Counted from the first letter of the stretch, positions 50,638 through 60,091 are shown. The stretch: 64,000 bases of DNA from Haloferax marisrubri (GCF_001469875.2 NZ_LOPW02000018.1:64239-128238), one strand, 5' to 3'. Numbers and translations are program-made. The notes: generated by a model not told the origin, from the sequence alone.

Positions 50638-51660
50638 TCAGTCCCCGCCGGTCGCCTGCGATTGGTTGTTCTTCGAGGTGCCTTTCTTCGAGGTTTTCGC
50701 GTGGCGGGCCCGGAGGCGGACGTTGAACAGGCTGTCGAGCCCCTGCGACAGGAGCACGAGCCCGAACGACAGCAGGAAGATGCAGACCATGGGCGCGACC
50801 ATCCACGGGAGCATGTCCGGGCGGGTGAGCGCGTTGCCCTCGTACGCGAGGTTCATCATCACGCCCCAGTTGAACGTGGTGAACGGCAGGATGCCGAGGA
50901 AGTACAGGCCCACGGACTCGAAGATGATGCGTCGAGAGGTGAGCGCCCCGTTTATCATCACGTACGGCATGAGCTGCGAGAGGATGTCCCGCCGGAGAAT
51001 CGACGACAGCGGGATGCCCATGATTTCGGACGCCTCGACGTAGGACTCCTCGCGGATGCTCAGAACCTGGGAGCGGACGGTCCGCGCCAGTCCCGGCCAG
51101 TTGTCGATGCCGAGGAAGACCCCGACGATGTAGGGGTTCTCGGGCTGGAAGATGGCCGTGATGACGATGATGAGCGGCAGGCCCGGAATCGTGATGACCA
51201 CGTCGGTGATGGTCATCAGGAACGAGTCGATACGCGTGCCGTGTTCGAAGCCGGCGACGACGCCCACGAGGGCGGCGAAGCCGACGCTCACGACCGCGCC
51301 CGCGAAGATCATCTTGAACATGCCCGGCGTCGCGTGGATGAGCTGGGCGTGAATCGGCTGGCCGAACACGTCGGTGCCGAGCGGGTACGCGAGCGATTCG
51401 AACGGCGCGGCGAGAACGGGAGCGTCACCGCTTGTCGGCCGCTCGACGAGCCAGACGCCGACGGTTCCCATGAGGAGGAAGAACGCGAGAATCGCGCCGC
51501 CGACGAGCGCGCGCCAGTCATCGACCGCGATGCGCGCGGGTGCGACGACGTTCATCTCGAGGAACCGCTTTGCGCGGTCGGCCCGCGATTCCGGGTCCGG
51601 GTCGATGTCTTCGTCGTAGAGGTCCTTCAGGTCGAACGAGTCGGAATGTGCTTCGCTCAT
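50638..51660 (-). CDS. Dpp-type ABC transporter permease (DppC-like), second system
   Basis: Permease of 340 residues with an N-terminal acidic cytosolic segment and about six helices; the first is ALVGGAILAFFLLMGTVGVW near 49-68. YPLGTDVFGQPIHAQLIH and the EAA loop ESYVEASEIMGIPLSSILRR are DppC-like. A C-terminal basic tail is Lys/Ser-rich. It stops 2 bp before the DppB-like start on the same strand, so the two are co-translated. Confidence 0.88.
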   Translation of the reverse strand: MSEAHSDSFDLKDLYDEDIDPDPESRADRAKRFLEMNVVAPARIAVDDWRALVGGAILAFFLLMGTVGVWLVERPTSGDAPVLAAPFESLAYPLGTDVFGQPIHAQLIHATPGMFKMIFAGAVVSVGFAALVGVVAGFEHGTRIDSFLMTITDVVITIPGLPLIIVITAIFQPENPYIVGVFLGIDNWPGLARTVRSQVLSIREESYVEASEIMGIPLSSILRRDILSQLMPYVMINGALTSRRIIFESVGLYFLGILPFTTFNWGVMMNLAYEGNALTRPDMLPWMVAPMVCIFLLSFGLVLLSQGLDSLFNVRLRARHAKTSKKGTSKNNQSQATGGD

Positions 51661-51662
51661 GA

Positions 51663-52667
51663 TTACTCTTCACCCACCGAGATGCGCGGGTCGATGAGCG
51701 TGTACGTGAGGTCGGCGATGAAGATGGCGGTCAGCGAAATCGCCGTGAACACGATGAGCGTGCCCATCAACAGCGGGTAGTCTTGCGTCTTGACCGCCTC
51801 GAACATCAGGAGGCCCATGCCCGGGTACGCGAAGACCTCCTCGACGATGACGGCGCTACTGAAGACGCCGGCGATGCCGATCATGAACTGCGTGTACATC
51901 GGGAGGATGGAGTTGTGCCCGAGGTACTGCGTGGCGATGCGGGTCTCGCGGAGCCCGCGGAGCTGTGCCACGCGGATGTAGTCCTCACCGAGGACGCGAA
52001 TCGCGTTGCCGCGCATGGCGAGCGCCCCGGAGGTCGCGAGCGCGCCCATCGAAATCGCCGGGAGCGCCGCGTGCTTCACGAGGCTGAGCATGAACTCGGG
52101 GTTGTACCCCGCCGCGATTCCCGAGCCAATGCGGCCGCCCGTCGGGAAGTAGTTGTTCTGGATGGCGAGGAAGTAGATGAGCACGACGCCGACGATGTAG
52201 TACGGAATCGAGTTGAGTCCGATGATGAGAGATGACACCGTGGAGTCGAACCGCGACTTCTCTCGGTAGGCCGTCATCACGCCGAGGAAGATACTCAGCG
52301 AGTAGCCCAGCGCGAGCGCGTAGACGCTGATGAACATCGACCACGGGATGCGCTGCATGATGAGCGTCGTGACCTTCTCGTTTTTGAAGAACGAGGTGCC
52401 CAGGTCCTGCCGGAGAATCACGTCAGACGCGTAGTTGAAGTACTGTACGTGCATCGGCTGGTCCGGGTTCACGTTCGTGTAGAGCTGTATCATCCTGTTC
52501 AGTCGGTCGATGTCGACGCTCCCGCCGCTCTGCGAGAGAATCACGCTCCGCATCGCTTCCGTCGGGCCACCGGGCATGGCCTGGTACAGCAGAAACGAGA
52601 CCGTCATCGTGACGAGAAACGTCAGTATCGCTTGCCCGAGACGCTTCAACAAATACTTTGGTGTCAT
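51663..52667 (-). CDS. Dpp-type ABC transporter permease (DppB-like), second system
   Basis: Permease of 334 residues starting MTPKYLLKRLGQAILTFLVT with about six helices. It has the DppB motif YQAMPGGPTEAMR and the EAA loop EDYIRVAQLRGLRETRIATQ. It is separated from the binding-protein gene by 73 bp that hold a perfect stem-loop; the other genes of this operon are closely spaced. Confidence 0.88.
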   Translation of the reverse strand: MTPKYLLKRLGQAILTFLVTMTVSFLLYQAMPGGPTEAMRSVILSQSGGSVDIDRLNRMIQLYTNVNPDQPMHVQYFNYASDVILRQDLGTSFFKNEKVTTLIMQRIPWSMFISVYALALGYSLSIFLGVMTAYREKSRFDSTVSSLIIGLNSIPYYIVGVVLIYFLAIQNNYFPTGGRIGSGIAAGYNPEFMLSLVKHAALPAISMGALATSGALAMRGNAIRVLGEDYIRVAQLRGLRETRIATQYLGHNSILPMYTQFMIGIAGVFSSAVIVEEVFAYPGMGLLMFEAVKTQDYPLLMGTLIVFTAISLTAIFIADLTYTLIDPRISVGEE

Positions 52668-52695
52668 TATTAATAGTTTGGCTTCTAGCGTGAGA

Positions 52696-52720
52696 GGGCT
52701 TAATTGTGGTGGTTAAGCCC
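52696..52720 (-). terminator. Intercistronic stem-loop between binding protein and permease
   Basis: GGGCTTAA and TTAAGCCC form a perfect 8-bp inverted repeat with a 9-base loop. It lies 21 bp after the binding-protein stop (52741) and before the permease start (52667). Stem-loops here commonly protect the binding-protein mRNA or reduce read-through, giving more binding protein than permease. The structure is visible; the function is inferred. Confidence 0.6.
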
Positions 52721-52740
52721 GTTGGGGGTGCCGTCTCACC

Positions 52741-54597
52741 TTACTGCGAGTTCGAGCTAATCCATCCGTTCTTGAAGGAGAACTCGCCCGGCCGGTTCGT
52801 GTTGAGTTCGTAGTCGTCGCCCGTCGGCATGGAGAAGTCCTGCGTGTCGCCCCAGTAGCCGGAGTCTTCCTCGACGAAGACGAAGTCGGGAAGCGCGTAG
52901 TTGAACCACTGGACGAGGTCGCGGGTCCGTTCTCTGACCTGCTCTGCGGACTCGGAGTTCGGCAGGTCGTTCATCAGCTGTGCGGGCTGAATTTCCTTGC
53001 CGCTGCCCGAAATCTCGGTCGCGCCGACCTCGCTCGGGATGGTCGTCGTAAAGGGCTTGCCCGTCGGGCCGGTCTCGTTCCCGCTGGAGGGGTCGCCGAC
53101 CTCGATGCCGTAGAAGTTGTTCGAGAAGTACGCCGTCGGGTGCCACAGCGCCTTCGCGACGTGCCATATCCAGAAGATGTCCGCCTCGTACGTTTGGAGG
53201 CGCTGGTAGTAGTCGGTCGAACTGACCGTGCTGATCTTCGTCTGGATGCCGAACGCGTTGAGCTGGTCGTTGAAGACCTTCGTCGCCTGCACCTGGGTGT
53301 TGTTGTTCTGCGTGAGGACGGTGAACGTGAACGACTCGCCGTCGGGGTCGACCCACGTGCCGTTCTCCTTGGTGTAGCCGGCGTCTTCGAGCAGTTGCGT
53401 CGCGGCTTCGAGGTCCTTGCCGACCGGGTAGTCGATGAGCTGGTCGACGAAGTCCGACCCGAGGTACTCCTCGTGAATCGTCGAGCGCAGGGCCGTCTGG
53501 TTCTCGGCGGGCTCGCCGACGGTTCCGGCCTGTCGCATCGCGGCGACCATCGACTCGAAGTCCACCGCGTTGACGATGGCGCGTCGGACGGGGAGCTTCG
53601 CGATGTGCTCGTTCTTGAAGTTGAACGTGAACTTCTGGGTGCGGAACCAGTTGAGCCGGTAGACGTTCTCGATGTTGTCCGGGTATCGGGACTGCTGGGA
53701 CTCCGACATGAGCACGTCGGGGTTCATGTCGAGCTGGTCGTTCACCGACAGCGACTCCACGTCGGAGGTTGTCTCGGGGATGATGCGCACGTTCGGGATG
53801 TCCGTGCGGCTCGCGTACGGGTGGTCTTCGAACTTCTCGAGGATGGTCTCCGAGGAGTTGAAGCCGGTGACGCGGTACAGCGCGTTGCCGAGCCCCTCGT
53901 CGATGAGCTGTTGGGTGGTGATGCTCATGTCGAGGAGGTCGCTCGTCACGCTCTCGCGCTCGCTGTCACTCGATGCCTCCTCGTAGCGGGTGAGGTACTC
54001 GCGGTAGACCGACCGCGGGGTGTTGACGAACGTCTCTGCGACGTTCGCCTTCATGAGGTTGGGCGAGACGGCGGTCTTGAACGTCCGCTCGATGGTGTAG
54101 TCGTCCACGAGCGTGTTGCTCTCGATGGGCGACTGCTCGGGCGACTGCAGGCGGTCGATTTCGAGGCCGATGTAGTAGTCTTCGGCCGTCAGGTCGTCGC
54201 CGTTCCACCACTTGAACCCCTCGGGGAACGTCAGCGTGAGCGTCCGCCCGTCGACGCTCATGTCCTCGAGCAGGTCGGGTCGGACCGTCCCGTCGGCGTA
54301 GCCGCGCGCGACTTCCTCGAACAGTTGGTCCTGCAGGGTGTGCGCGTAGTTGCCGAGGCTGTATCGGTTGAACTGCACGTCTGTCGCGGGTCGGCCCGCG
54401 GGGTAGTCGAGCGTGTCGTCGGCGAGCGTCGGGCCGCCCTCGGTGCCCGTGCCGCCGTCCGTGCCGTCTTCGGTGCTGCCGTCTTCGGTCGTCTGCCCCG
54501 AGCTATCGAAGCAGCCCGCCAGTCCGGCCGTGCCAGCGACTGCCCCGTATTTGATAAGGTCTCGTCTACTCCAGTTGGTTGAACTCTTTCCAGCCAT
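52741..54597 (-). CDS. Dpp-type ABC transporter substrate-binding lipoprotein, second system
   Basis: Solute-binding protein (SBP_bac_5) of 618 residues. It has the Tat-like signal SRRDLIKYG and lipobox LAGCFDSS (Cys about 29), then an acidic Thr/Gly linker to about residue 60. Family segments include TLTFPEGFKWWNGDDLTAED and RRAIVNAVDFESMV. The promoter has a TATA box TATATTAA and a 7-bp palindrome over the transcription start. Cargo unknown; Dpp-type systems in archaea and thermophiles often import oligosaccharides, and the neighbourhood of glycan genes favours that. Confidence 0.9.
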   Translation of the reverse strand: MAGKSSTNWSRRDLIKYGAVAGTAGLAGCFDSSGQTTEDGSTEDGTDGGTGTEGGPTLADDTLDYPAGRPATDVQFNRYSLGNYAHTLQDQLFEEVARGYADGTVRPDLLEDMSVDGRTLTLTFPEGFKWWNGDDLTAEDYYIGLEIDRLQSPEQSPIESNTLVDDYTIERTFKTAVSPNLMKANVAETFVNTPRSVYREYLTRYEEASSDSERESVTSDLLDMSITTQQLIDEGLGNALYRVTGFNSSETILEKFEDHPYASRTDIPNVRIIPETTSDVESLSVNDQLDMNPDVLMSESQQSRYPDNIENVYRLNWFRTQKFTFNFKNEHIAKLPVRRAIVNAVDFESMVAAMRQAGTVGEPAENQTALRSTIHEEYLGSDFVDQLIDYPVGKDLEAATQLLEDAGYTKENGTWVDPDGESFTFTVLTQNNNTQVQATKVFNDQLNAFGIQTKISTVSSTDYYQRLQTYEADIFWIWHVAKALWHPTAYFSNNFYGIEVGDPSSGNETGPTGKPFTTTIPSEVGATEISGSGKEIQPAQLMNDLPNSESAEQVRERTRDLVQWFNYALPDFVFVEEDSGYWGDTQDFSMPTGDDYELNTNRPGEFSFKNGWISSNSQ

Positions 54598-54600
54598 GCG

Positions 54601-54619
54601 GTATCATCTATCATGATAC
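54601..54619 (-). promoter_or_regulatory. GTATCAT-N5-ATGATAC operator-like palindrome
   Basis: A perfect 7-bp inverted repeat lies 4 bp before the ATG of the binding-protein gene. The TATA box TATATTAA (54626-54633 on the minus strand) puts the transcription start within the repeat, the position expected for a repressor operator. Confidence 0.6.
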
Positions 54620-54719
54620 TCCCTGTTAATATAGATACTGGATTAGTCCATACTCACCATGATAGAGAAAATTACTATTATTGTTGTAGTTCCTGACTGT
54701 CAGGGTTTAACGCGCGTTT

Positions 54720-54941
54720 CTACGCCTTTCTCGCCGTCCACAAAAGCAGTCCCAGCATCGCGACCGCCAGCCCGCCGAACGTCGTCAGTTGGAGGTAGAC
54801 GAGCGCGTGAGTCGTCGTCCCCGGTTCGATAGACGGGAGCGAGACGAGAAGCAGGGCGATAGAGGCCAGCGAGATGACGAGGACGAACTTCATCCGGGTC
54901 TCGTAATCGCGAAGCACGTCGGCGAGACTCGTTTCGGGCAT
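54720..54941 (-). CDS. Small two-helix membrane protein
   Basis: A 73-residue protein with an N-terminal amphipathic segment (ETSLADVLRDYETRM) and hydrophobic helices near 18-36 and 48-68. It lies upstream of the second importer on the same strand but has a clear A/T-rich promoter gap after it. No family recognised. Confidence 0.6.
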   Translation of the reverse strand: MPETSLADVLRDYETRMKFVLVISLASIALLLVSLPSIEPGTTTHALVYLQLTTFGGLAVAMLGLLLWTARKA

Positions 54942-55048
54942 GCCTACGTAGAGTACCGCGGTGTATTTCAGTGTACTGCCCCGCCCGTCGCCCTCGCGCC
55001 GTCCGTTCCTGCGGTAGACTTAGATAAGACGAGGCGAAATGCAGGGGC

Positions 55049-55510
55049 ATGGACAGAGGATTAGTACTCATCGAGAACACCGACTCGCACGCCGACCTCC
55101 TCCGAGAGGCCAGAGAACACGCGCTCGGCGCGGACGCCGACCTCGTCCTCCTCGTCACGCTCACCGAAGACGAGTTCGAGGAGACCCAGGAGGTCCTCGA
55201 CACCATCGGCGACGTCGAACACACGTCGTACACGGAACAGGACGCGTTCCAGGGCGCGATGAACGACGCCGAGGAGGTCGCCCGCGAGGTCTTCGGGACC
55301 GACGACGAGGTGTCCTACGACATCGTCCCGCGAATCGCCAGCGAGAAAGAGCGCGCTGAGACGGTCATCGAAGTCGCGGAAGAGGAGGGCGCAGACCACG
55401 TGTTCATCCTCGGCCGGAACCGCTCGCCGACCGGGAAGGCGCTGTTCGGCGACCTCGCGCAGTACGTGATTCTCAACTTCGACGGCTACGTCACGCTTCA
55501 CACCGAGTGA
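55049..55510 (+). CDS. Universal stress protein (UspA family)
   Basis: Soluble protein of 153 residues with the UspA fold pattern. It opens with GLVLIENTDSHADLLREA and has the C-terminal ATP-binding motif GRNRSPTGKALFGDLAQYV (about 126-144). The family binds nucleotides and helps stress survival. It is a single-gene unit between a small membrane protein and a convergent beta-helix gene. Confidence 0.9.
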   Translation: MDRGLVLIENTDSHADLLREAREHALGADADLVLLVTLTEDEFEETQEVLDTIGDVEHTSYTEQDAFQGAMNDAEEVAREVFGTDDEVSYDIVPRIASEKERAETVIEVAEEEGADHVFILGRNRSPTGKALFGDLAQYVILNFDGYVTLHTE

Positions 55511-55543
55511 GCGTCGTCGCGGCAGTCTGAACCGTCACCCTCG

Positions 55544-55549
55544 TTTTTT
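55544..55549 (+). terminator. Oligo-T terminator after the universal stress gene
   Basis: A run of six T bases lies 34 bp after the stop codon in otherwise G/C-rich DNA. Archaeal RNA polymerase commonly stops at such tracts. The assignment rests on position and composition only. Confidence 0.4.
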
Positions 55550-55636
55550 CGGACTCATCGACCGCGCAGTACGTACTACGTCAGTCACCAGCCGCCAACA
55601 GCGAGCCGACAGCAAGTCGCCGGTTCGACGCCCGCT

Positions 55637-57295
55637 TCAGCGCGTCTTGTCAACGACGTAGTCGAGCGTCACGTCGACGCCGGGGTCGGTGCGCCACTCG
55701 AAGACGAGGTCCCAACTCCCGGCGGAGCCGTTCCACTCCACGTAGCTCTCCCACGCGTACGTCTCCGACGACCCCGTCGCCGCGGGCTTCGCGCGGACGG
55801 CGAGCGCCGACGCCTCGAAGTCCTCCGGTTCGTCGACGCTCCCCGGGATGGTCACGTCGGGGAACTCGCTGACGCCCTCGACGCGGGCCGCGGGCGACTC
55901 GCCGGCCGAGAGCGTCACCTCGCCGTCGGCGAAGCCGCCGCCGACGTTGTCCCGCACGACCGTCGTGTTCGAGAAAATCCCGATGTTCCGGGTCGTCCCG
56001 CCGCCCCGCACGTCGTTGTTGACGATGCGGTTGTGGTTGCACGCCGGCCCGGTTTCGAGGATGCCCCACGTCTGTTTCGGCTCGTCGCGGTCGTCGTAGA
56101 CGCGGAGGTTGCTGATGGAGATACCCTCCGCCGGAAGTTGTTCGCCGTCGTTCCGCGAGTCGATGCGGACGCCGTCGCCGTTCGTGTTCTTGACGACGCC
56201 GCCCTGCACGGTGACGTCCCGGCAGTTCTGGATGAGAATGCCCTGGTCCTCCGCGCCCTCGATGTTGACGTGGCCGATGGTGATGTCGTAACACTCGGAG
56301 ACGCCGAAGACGCCTCGGTTGCCGCCGCGGCTGACGACCTCGCCGACCGTCACGTCGTGCGCGCCGTTGGCGACGCGGAACGTCGCGTAGCCCGCGGGAC
56401 CGCCCGGTTCGAGGCCGACGACGCTGTTCACCGTCGCATCGACGGTGTCGTTGAGGAGGACGACGCAGCTCGCGGGGTCGTTGCCGACGACCTGCTCGAT
56501 TTGGATGCGGTCGACGCCGTAGGTCTCGACGCCGTGGTGGCCGTTCCCCTCGACGTATATCTGCCCCATCTGGATGTCGGTGGACCGGGGCGCGTCGCCC
56601 CGGCCGTCGATGCGGATGCCGTCGCTGGTCACGCCCGTGATGCGGATGTCGCCGAGGCGGACGTTCGAACAGCTGGTGAGTCGGACACCCATCGCCGCCG
56701 GTCCCTCGACGACGAGCGATTCCACTTCGACGTGTTCCGCGCCGACGGCCCGAACGACCGGCGGCACCGACTCCCCGTCGGGAATCGAGAGCGTGGCCGG
56801 CGCGTCGAGGGTCGTGTAGCTCGGGAGTTCGAGGCTGCCGTCCCCGCCCGCAATCTCGCCGGGCGAGGCGATGAGCACCTTCTCGTTCCACGTCCGCCCC
56901 TCGGTGAGGCTGTCGATGGCCGCCTGCGCGACCGGAACGACGCCGTCGCCCGACGCGATCTCGCCGTCCGCGCCGTCCGCGTGGAACGTCCCGTCGTCGT
57001 CCTTCCAGACGATGACGTCGGCGTCGCGCGCCGAGGTGTAGACGCGGTCCACGTCGAGCGACGCGAGGTTATACAGACTGTTGCCATTCGCGTCGACGTC
57101 CCGGTTCCACGGCTTTCCATCGTTTCCGCGGCCGTTCCCGCGTCCCTCTTCGCCGTCGTCCTCGCGTTCGTCGTCGGACTGGGCGGCCGCGGTTCCGGAC
57201 AGCGCCGCGACGCCGGTCCCGCCGAGGAGCGCGAGCGCGGTTCGTCTGGTGAGCGAGGCTCCGTTCGAATCGCTGGCTGTGGGTGTGTCTTTCAT
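55637..57295 (-). CDS. Secreted right-handed parallel beta-helix protein (Tat signal)
   Basis: Exported protein of 552 residues. The N-terminus has a twin-arginine signal (SLTRRTALALLGGTG) and a likely cleavage after TAAAQS, about residue 40. The mature part is a chain of short beta strands such as VEVESLVVEG, NVRLGDIRITG and DITIGHVNIEG, typical of parallel beta helices of the pectate-lyase superfamily. No lyase-specific catalytic Arg or Ca2+ cluster could be assigned. I chose the ATG at 57295 because a TATA box lies 27 bp before it; a GTG two codons earlier is possible. It may bind or cleave an extracellular polysaccharide. Confidence 0.75.
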   Translation of the reverse strand: MKDTPTASDSNGASLTRRTALALLGGTGVAALSGTAAAQSDDEREDDGEEGRGNGRGNDGKPWNRDVDANGNSLYNLASLDVDRVYTSARDADVIVWKDDDGTFHADGADGEIASGDGVVPVAQAAIDSLTEGRTWNEKVLIASPGEIAGGDGSLELPSYTTLDAPATLSIPDGESVPPVVRAVGAEHVEVESLVVEGPAAMGVRLTSCSNVRLGDIRITGVTSDGIRIDGRGDAPRSTDIQMGQIYVEGNGHHGVETYGVDRIQIEQVVGNDPASCVVLLNDTVDATVNSVVGLEPGGPAGYATFRVANGAHDVTVGEVVSRGGNRGVFGVSECYDITIGHVNIEGAEDQGILIQNCRDVTVQGGVVKNTNGDGVRIDSRNDGEQLPAEGISISNLRVYDDRDEPKQTWGILETGPACNHNRIVNNDVRGGGTTRNIGIFSNTTVVRDNVGGGFADGEVTLSAGESPAARVEGVSEFPDVTIPGSVDEPEDFEASALAVRAKPAATGSSETYAWESYVEWNGSAGSWDLVFEWRTDPGVDVTLDYVVDKTR

Positions 57296-57442
57296 ACCCA
57301 CGAACCCATTCCTAACAAATATACATAAAGTTAATTGCAGAATCAGGTTCGCTTGGGTCAGCAGTAGCGCGTCGTTGCAAAAATGAAAACGGGACAGGCG
57401 GAACAGACGGGACAGACAGCGGGACGTGGCTCGGACTTCGGA

Positions 57443-58282
57443 CTACTCCGGCGGGCTGTCCCACTCCTCGCCGTCGTCCTGCGGGTGGTACCCGATTTGC
57501 GAGCGGGCGTGTTCGAGGTCGTACCACCGGCGCTGGTTGTCGCTCACGCCGCTGAAGATGCCGAACTCGACGTCGTCGTCCTGCAGACAGCAGTCGATTT
57601 CGTGGGCGAAGTCGCGGCGGGACTGCCACATCGCCTTCATGCGGCCGACGGTCTCCTCGTACTCGGCGCTCCCGCGCTCGAACTCGCCGTTCTCGACGGC
57701 CTGCTCGGCGTCGCCGTACGGGTGGTCGTACTCGGGCATCCGGACACTGCACACCCGGAGGGCGTAGAACTGCTTGGGGTATTCGTAGTTCTCGACGTAG
57801 TACCGGCCCATGTCCTCGCCGTAGGCCTTCGACGCGCCGTAGAACGAGTCGGGGCGGACGGGGTCCTCGTGTCCGATGACGAGTCCGTGGCCCGGTTCGT
57901 AAATCTCGGGGGAGAACTCGTCCTCGTAGCCGCCCATGACGTGGTTGGTCGAGAGGAAGACGAACGACTCGATTTCGTTCTCGCGGGCGACTTCGAGCGC
58001 GTTGTACATCCCGATGATGTTGGGCTCGAAGATGTCTTCCCACGTGCCGTCGGTGTAGGGGTACGCCGCCATGTGGACCATCGCGTCCTGTCCCTCCGCG
58101 GCCTCGTTGAGGGCGTCGTAGTCGGACACGTCGCCGACGACGGTGTCGTAGCCGCCGTATGGGTGGTCGTCGGGGCGGTCGGAGCGGTTGAAGTACGTGA
58201 AGTCGTAGGCGTCGTCGTCGTGCAGGTGGTCTATGACTGCGGTGCCGCACCGGCCATAGACGCCGGTCATCAAGACGTCCAT
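57443..58282 (-). CDS. NAD-dependent epimerase/dehydratase family, uronate-dehydrogenase-like
   Basis: Short-chain dehydrogenase of 279 residues. The nucleotide motif is MTGVYGRCGTAVIDHL (5-20) and the catalytic Tyr-Lys pair lies in SFYGASKAYGEDMGRYY (around 143-159). The overall pattern recalls uronate dehydrogenases and the related Haloferax glucose-6-phosphate dehydrogenase (Azf). It would oxidise hexuronate to an aldarolactone with NAD. The TATA-like AATTTATTA is about 26 bp upstream. It is divergent from the DHDPS-family gene of the same presumed pathway. Other sugar dehydrogenase roles are possible. Confidence 0.75.
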   Translation of the reverse strand: MDVLMTGVYGRCGTAVIDHLHDDDAYDFTYFNRSDRPDDHPYGGYDTVVGDVSDYDALNEAAEGQDAMVHMAAYPYTDGTWEDIFEPNIIGMYNALEVARENEIESFVFLSTNHVMGGYEDEFSPEIYEPGHGLVIGHEDPVRPDSFYGASKAYGEDMGRYYVENYEYPKQFYALRVCSVRMPEYDHPYGDAEQAVENGEFERGSAEYEETVGRMKAMWQSRRDFAHEIDCCLQDDDVEFGIFSGVSDNQRRWYDLEHARSQIGYHPQDDGEEWDSPPE

Positions 58283-58489
58283 ACGAATCCACTCTGACCA
58301 AATCGTAATAAATTGATGGGTGACCGCGAAATCAGACCTCGCCTCGGGTGCCGCCCCGGCCCGCTCGTTCGGTTCACAAAGCCTGAATGTCGCGTCCCAG
58401 ATGGACGACTCACGGGCGCTCTCGCGCGCGAACGCCGGATTTAGGGGTTGACGATGGCTTTATCACGGTTGACTCAGATTGACTGTACC

Positions 58490-59428
58490 ATGCCACTCGA
58501 AGACGACCGTGTACGTAGTCGTCTCCGTGGCGTCGCCGTCGGCTTGCTCACGCCGTTCGACGACGACCTGGAGATTCAACACGACAAACTCGAAGCGAAC
58601 GCGAAGTCGCTGTCCGGCGACGGTATCTCGTCGTTCCTCGCGGCCGCGAACATCAGCGAATATCACTCCCTGTCCCAACAGGAGCGCGTCGACGTGACGG
58701 AGACGAGCGTCGAAGCGCTCCCCGACAGCGCCTGCGTCCTCGCCGGCGTCGGCGGGTCGACGAAGGCCGCGACGGACCTGATGGAAGCCTACGACCGCGT
58801 CGGCGTGGACGCCATGATGGTCATGCCGCCGGACCACACCTACGTCCACGAGCGGGGACTCATCCGCTACTACGAGAAACTCGACGCCGCGACCGACACG
58901 CCGCTCGTTCCCTACGTCCGCGGCTTCGACCCCTCGGTCTCCTTCCTCCGCGACCTCTCGCGCGTCGAGGGCGTCGTCGGCGTCAAGTACGCCATCGAGG
59001 ACCCGGTCAAACTCGGCTCCGCCGTCGCCGCCGCGGACGACGACGTGGTCTGGGTAGACGGCCTCGCGGAACCGTACGCCGTCTCGTTCTGGAACGAGGG
59101 CATCGAGGGCTTCTCGGCCGGCGTCAGTAACTTCCGCCCGGAAATCGGCCTCTCGCTGTTCGAGGCGCTCTCCGAGGAGAACTGGGCGCTCGCCCGCGAG
59201 ATTCGCGACCTGACGCTCCCCTTCCAAGACTTCCGCGGCGAGACGGGCCAGGACAACGACCTGCCCGGCGCAATCAGCGTCTCCGCCGTGAAGAAAGGCC
59301 TCGAACTGGCCGGCCTGCACGGCGGGTCGGTCCGCGAGCCGATTCGGCCCCTGTCGGCCGAAGACGAGCGCCGCGCCGAGGAACTGTACGAGGAACTCGA
59401 CGACGGTATCGCCCGCGTCATCGACTGA
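58490..59428 (+). CDS. DHDPS/N-acetylneuraminate lyase family keto-deoxy sugar-acid dehydratase or aldolase
   Basis: TIM-barrel enzyme of 312 residues. The Schiff-base lysine is in GVVGVKYAIEDP (around 177) and a family tyrosine in PLVPYVRGFDPS. The usual GTTGE motif region reads AANISEYHSLSQQERVDV. I chose the ATG at 58490 on the basis of a CTTTATC promoter element about 27 bp before it; earlier in-frame codons are not conserved. In oxidative uronate or pentose routes a member of this family makes 2-oxoglutarate semialdehyde from a keto-deoxy acid, which the dehydrogenase at 62275 could take further. Confidence 0.8.
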   Translation: MPLEDDRVRSRLRGVAVGLLTPFDDDLEIQHDKLEANAKSLSGDGISSFLAAANISEYHSLSQQERVDVTETSVEALPDSACVLAGVGGSTKAATDLMEAYDRVGVDAMMVMPPDHTYVHERGLIRYYEKLDAATDTPLVPYVRGFDPSVSFLRDLSRVEGVVGVKYAIEDPVKLGSAVAAADDDVVWVDGLAEPYAVSFWNEGIEGFSAGVSNFRPEIGLSLFEALSEENWALAREIRDLTLPFQDFRGETGQDNDLPGAISVSAVKKGLELAGLHGGSVREPIRPLSAEDERRAEELYEELDDGIARVID

Positions 59429-60091
59429 CTCGGCGACCTCGACCCGAGCGCGCACCGCCGACTCGGACCGCACCGACACCGACTGACCACCACCCACACT
59501 GCCTGACGCTCCCCGACTGTGCCGGTCGGGGCCCCACCTCCTCCTTTTGCCGTCTCACCGCCGAGTCGTCTCTGAACCGCTGTTCTTCTCTCCTCTTTTC
59601 CTCACCTCGCTTCTTCCGTCTTGTCCGGTATCGTGTCGTTCTCCCGGCCGTGAGAGTAGCCAAACTCGCTTGCTGACTTCCGACACCGGCGGGTGACCCG
59701 GACGAACCGACCATCACGGCGTCGTCACATTCCTGCGCGACGTTCGCGGGTGGGGAACGGACTCCCGGCGAATTGTGCCCGATTATTCATCTGCAATGGT
59801 TTCCCTGTTCCCTTCTTACGAACGAGCTTGTTAGGGGCTTGTAACGCCGGAATTTGAGAGAATAGCTGATTTATCGATTCCGGGCAATCCTCCGACATTG
59901 GGGCCCAACGCTCGAATTCGGAGTCACAGTAGGCAGAATATTACAAGCATATGGCTGTAATTTTCCCGCCTCGGGAACCAGACTGGCCGAATCGGAACTT
60001 CCCTCGCGCCGAGTCCCGCCGCGCTCGTCGCCGCACGTCGGCGGTCGGAGGTAGCAATAAGTAGGTGCGGAGTGTGCGTGACTCACACGGT
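59429..60091. other. Long intergenic region
   Basis: About 660 bp. The first half is C/T-rich (59500-59640) and the second A/T-rich (59780-59980). No frame looks coding. Short T tracts near 59535 and 59595 could terminate the upstream gene. An A/T-rich element near 60050 may be the promoter of the SGNH hydrolase gene. I see no repeat or RNA. Confidence 0.4.

Noticed and set aside
59429-60091. Hidden gene in the long gap after the DHDPS-family gene
   Set aside because: Short frames here have poor composition and no motif, and the base composition changes abruptly along them.
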